The notes below the pieces were generated by a model. It saw nothing but the letters and a program-made list of their open reading frames with translations, had not been told where the DNA came from and searched no databases. From assembly GCA_964407055.1 (NCBI GenBank), contig CAYOUD010000059.1:1-14577 (forward strand): 14,577 nt of DNA, given 5' to 3'. Source of the stretch: JAQIBY01 sp964407055. GTDB taxonomy: Bacteria; Bacteroidota; Bacteroidia; Bacteroidales; ML635J-15. A program made the position numbers and the translations under genes. How positions within the stretch are numbered: position 1 is the first letter of the stretch; each line of letters opens with the position of its first letter. Below, piece by piece: positions 14,541 to 14,577 of this stretch.

Positions 14541-14577
14541 CTCTTTTTATAAAAATACAAAAAAGCAACTAATATCA

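Noticed and set aside
1..14577. tRNA, rRNA, CRISPR array or restriction/defence genes
   Set aside because: No cloverleaf, rRNA-like stretch, regular repeat-spacer array or defence-type domain was seen on either strand.

Overview
The window looks like a chromosomal segment of a Bacteroidota bacterium. It carries two very large secreted proteins with SprB-type and PKD repeats and a type IX secretion (T9SS) type B C-terminal sorting domain, Bacteroidota-style TAnnTTTG promoter boxes, A-rich translation starts with no strong Shine-Dalgarno, and a moderately AT-rich composition. I cannot place it to genus.

Layout. Positions 95-7096 (minus strand) hold two tandem surface or secreted adhesin-like genes. 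The upstream one encodes a 1577-residue protein with a choice-of-anchor L domain. The downstream one encodes a protein of about 720 residues whose last ~435 residues repeat the C-terminal module of its neighbour. A 322-bp intergenic region (7097-7418) separates them from a divergent pyruvate, phosphate dikinase gene (ppdK, plus strand), which ends at a clear rho-independent terminator. Next come a short tandem/inverted repeat block (10191-10317), a dGTPase-family HD phosphohydrolase (dgt, minus), a lipoprotein with a transglutaminase-like Cys-His domain (minus), and a rubrerythrin/ferritin-like gene (minus) interrupted by an in-frame TAA.

The gaps between the minus-strand genes from 11.7 to 14.6 kb, and the left edge of the window, carry members of a small dispersed repeat of about 130-145 bp. 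It has inverted termini in two flavours and contains no transposase. One copy lies between the ferritin-like gene and its terminator, so it should be transcribed as 3' UTR.

The genes do not form one obvious pathway. The two adhesin-like proteins probably act together at the cell surface. ppdK is central carbon metabolism, dgt is nucleotide-pool housekeeping, and the lipoprotein is an envelope protein of unknown substrate. The points most worth a second look are the ferritin gene split at the junction of its two helix hairpins, the four-cysteine variant of the T9SS sorting domain shared by both adhesins, and the mosaic terminal-inverted-repeat family. I saw no convincing evidence of a wholly new multi-gene system.
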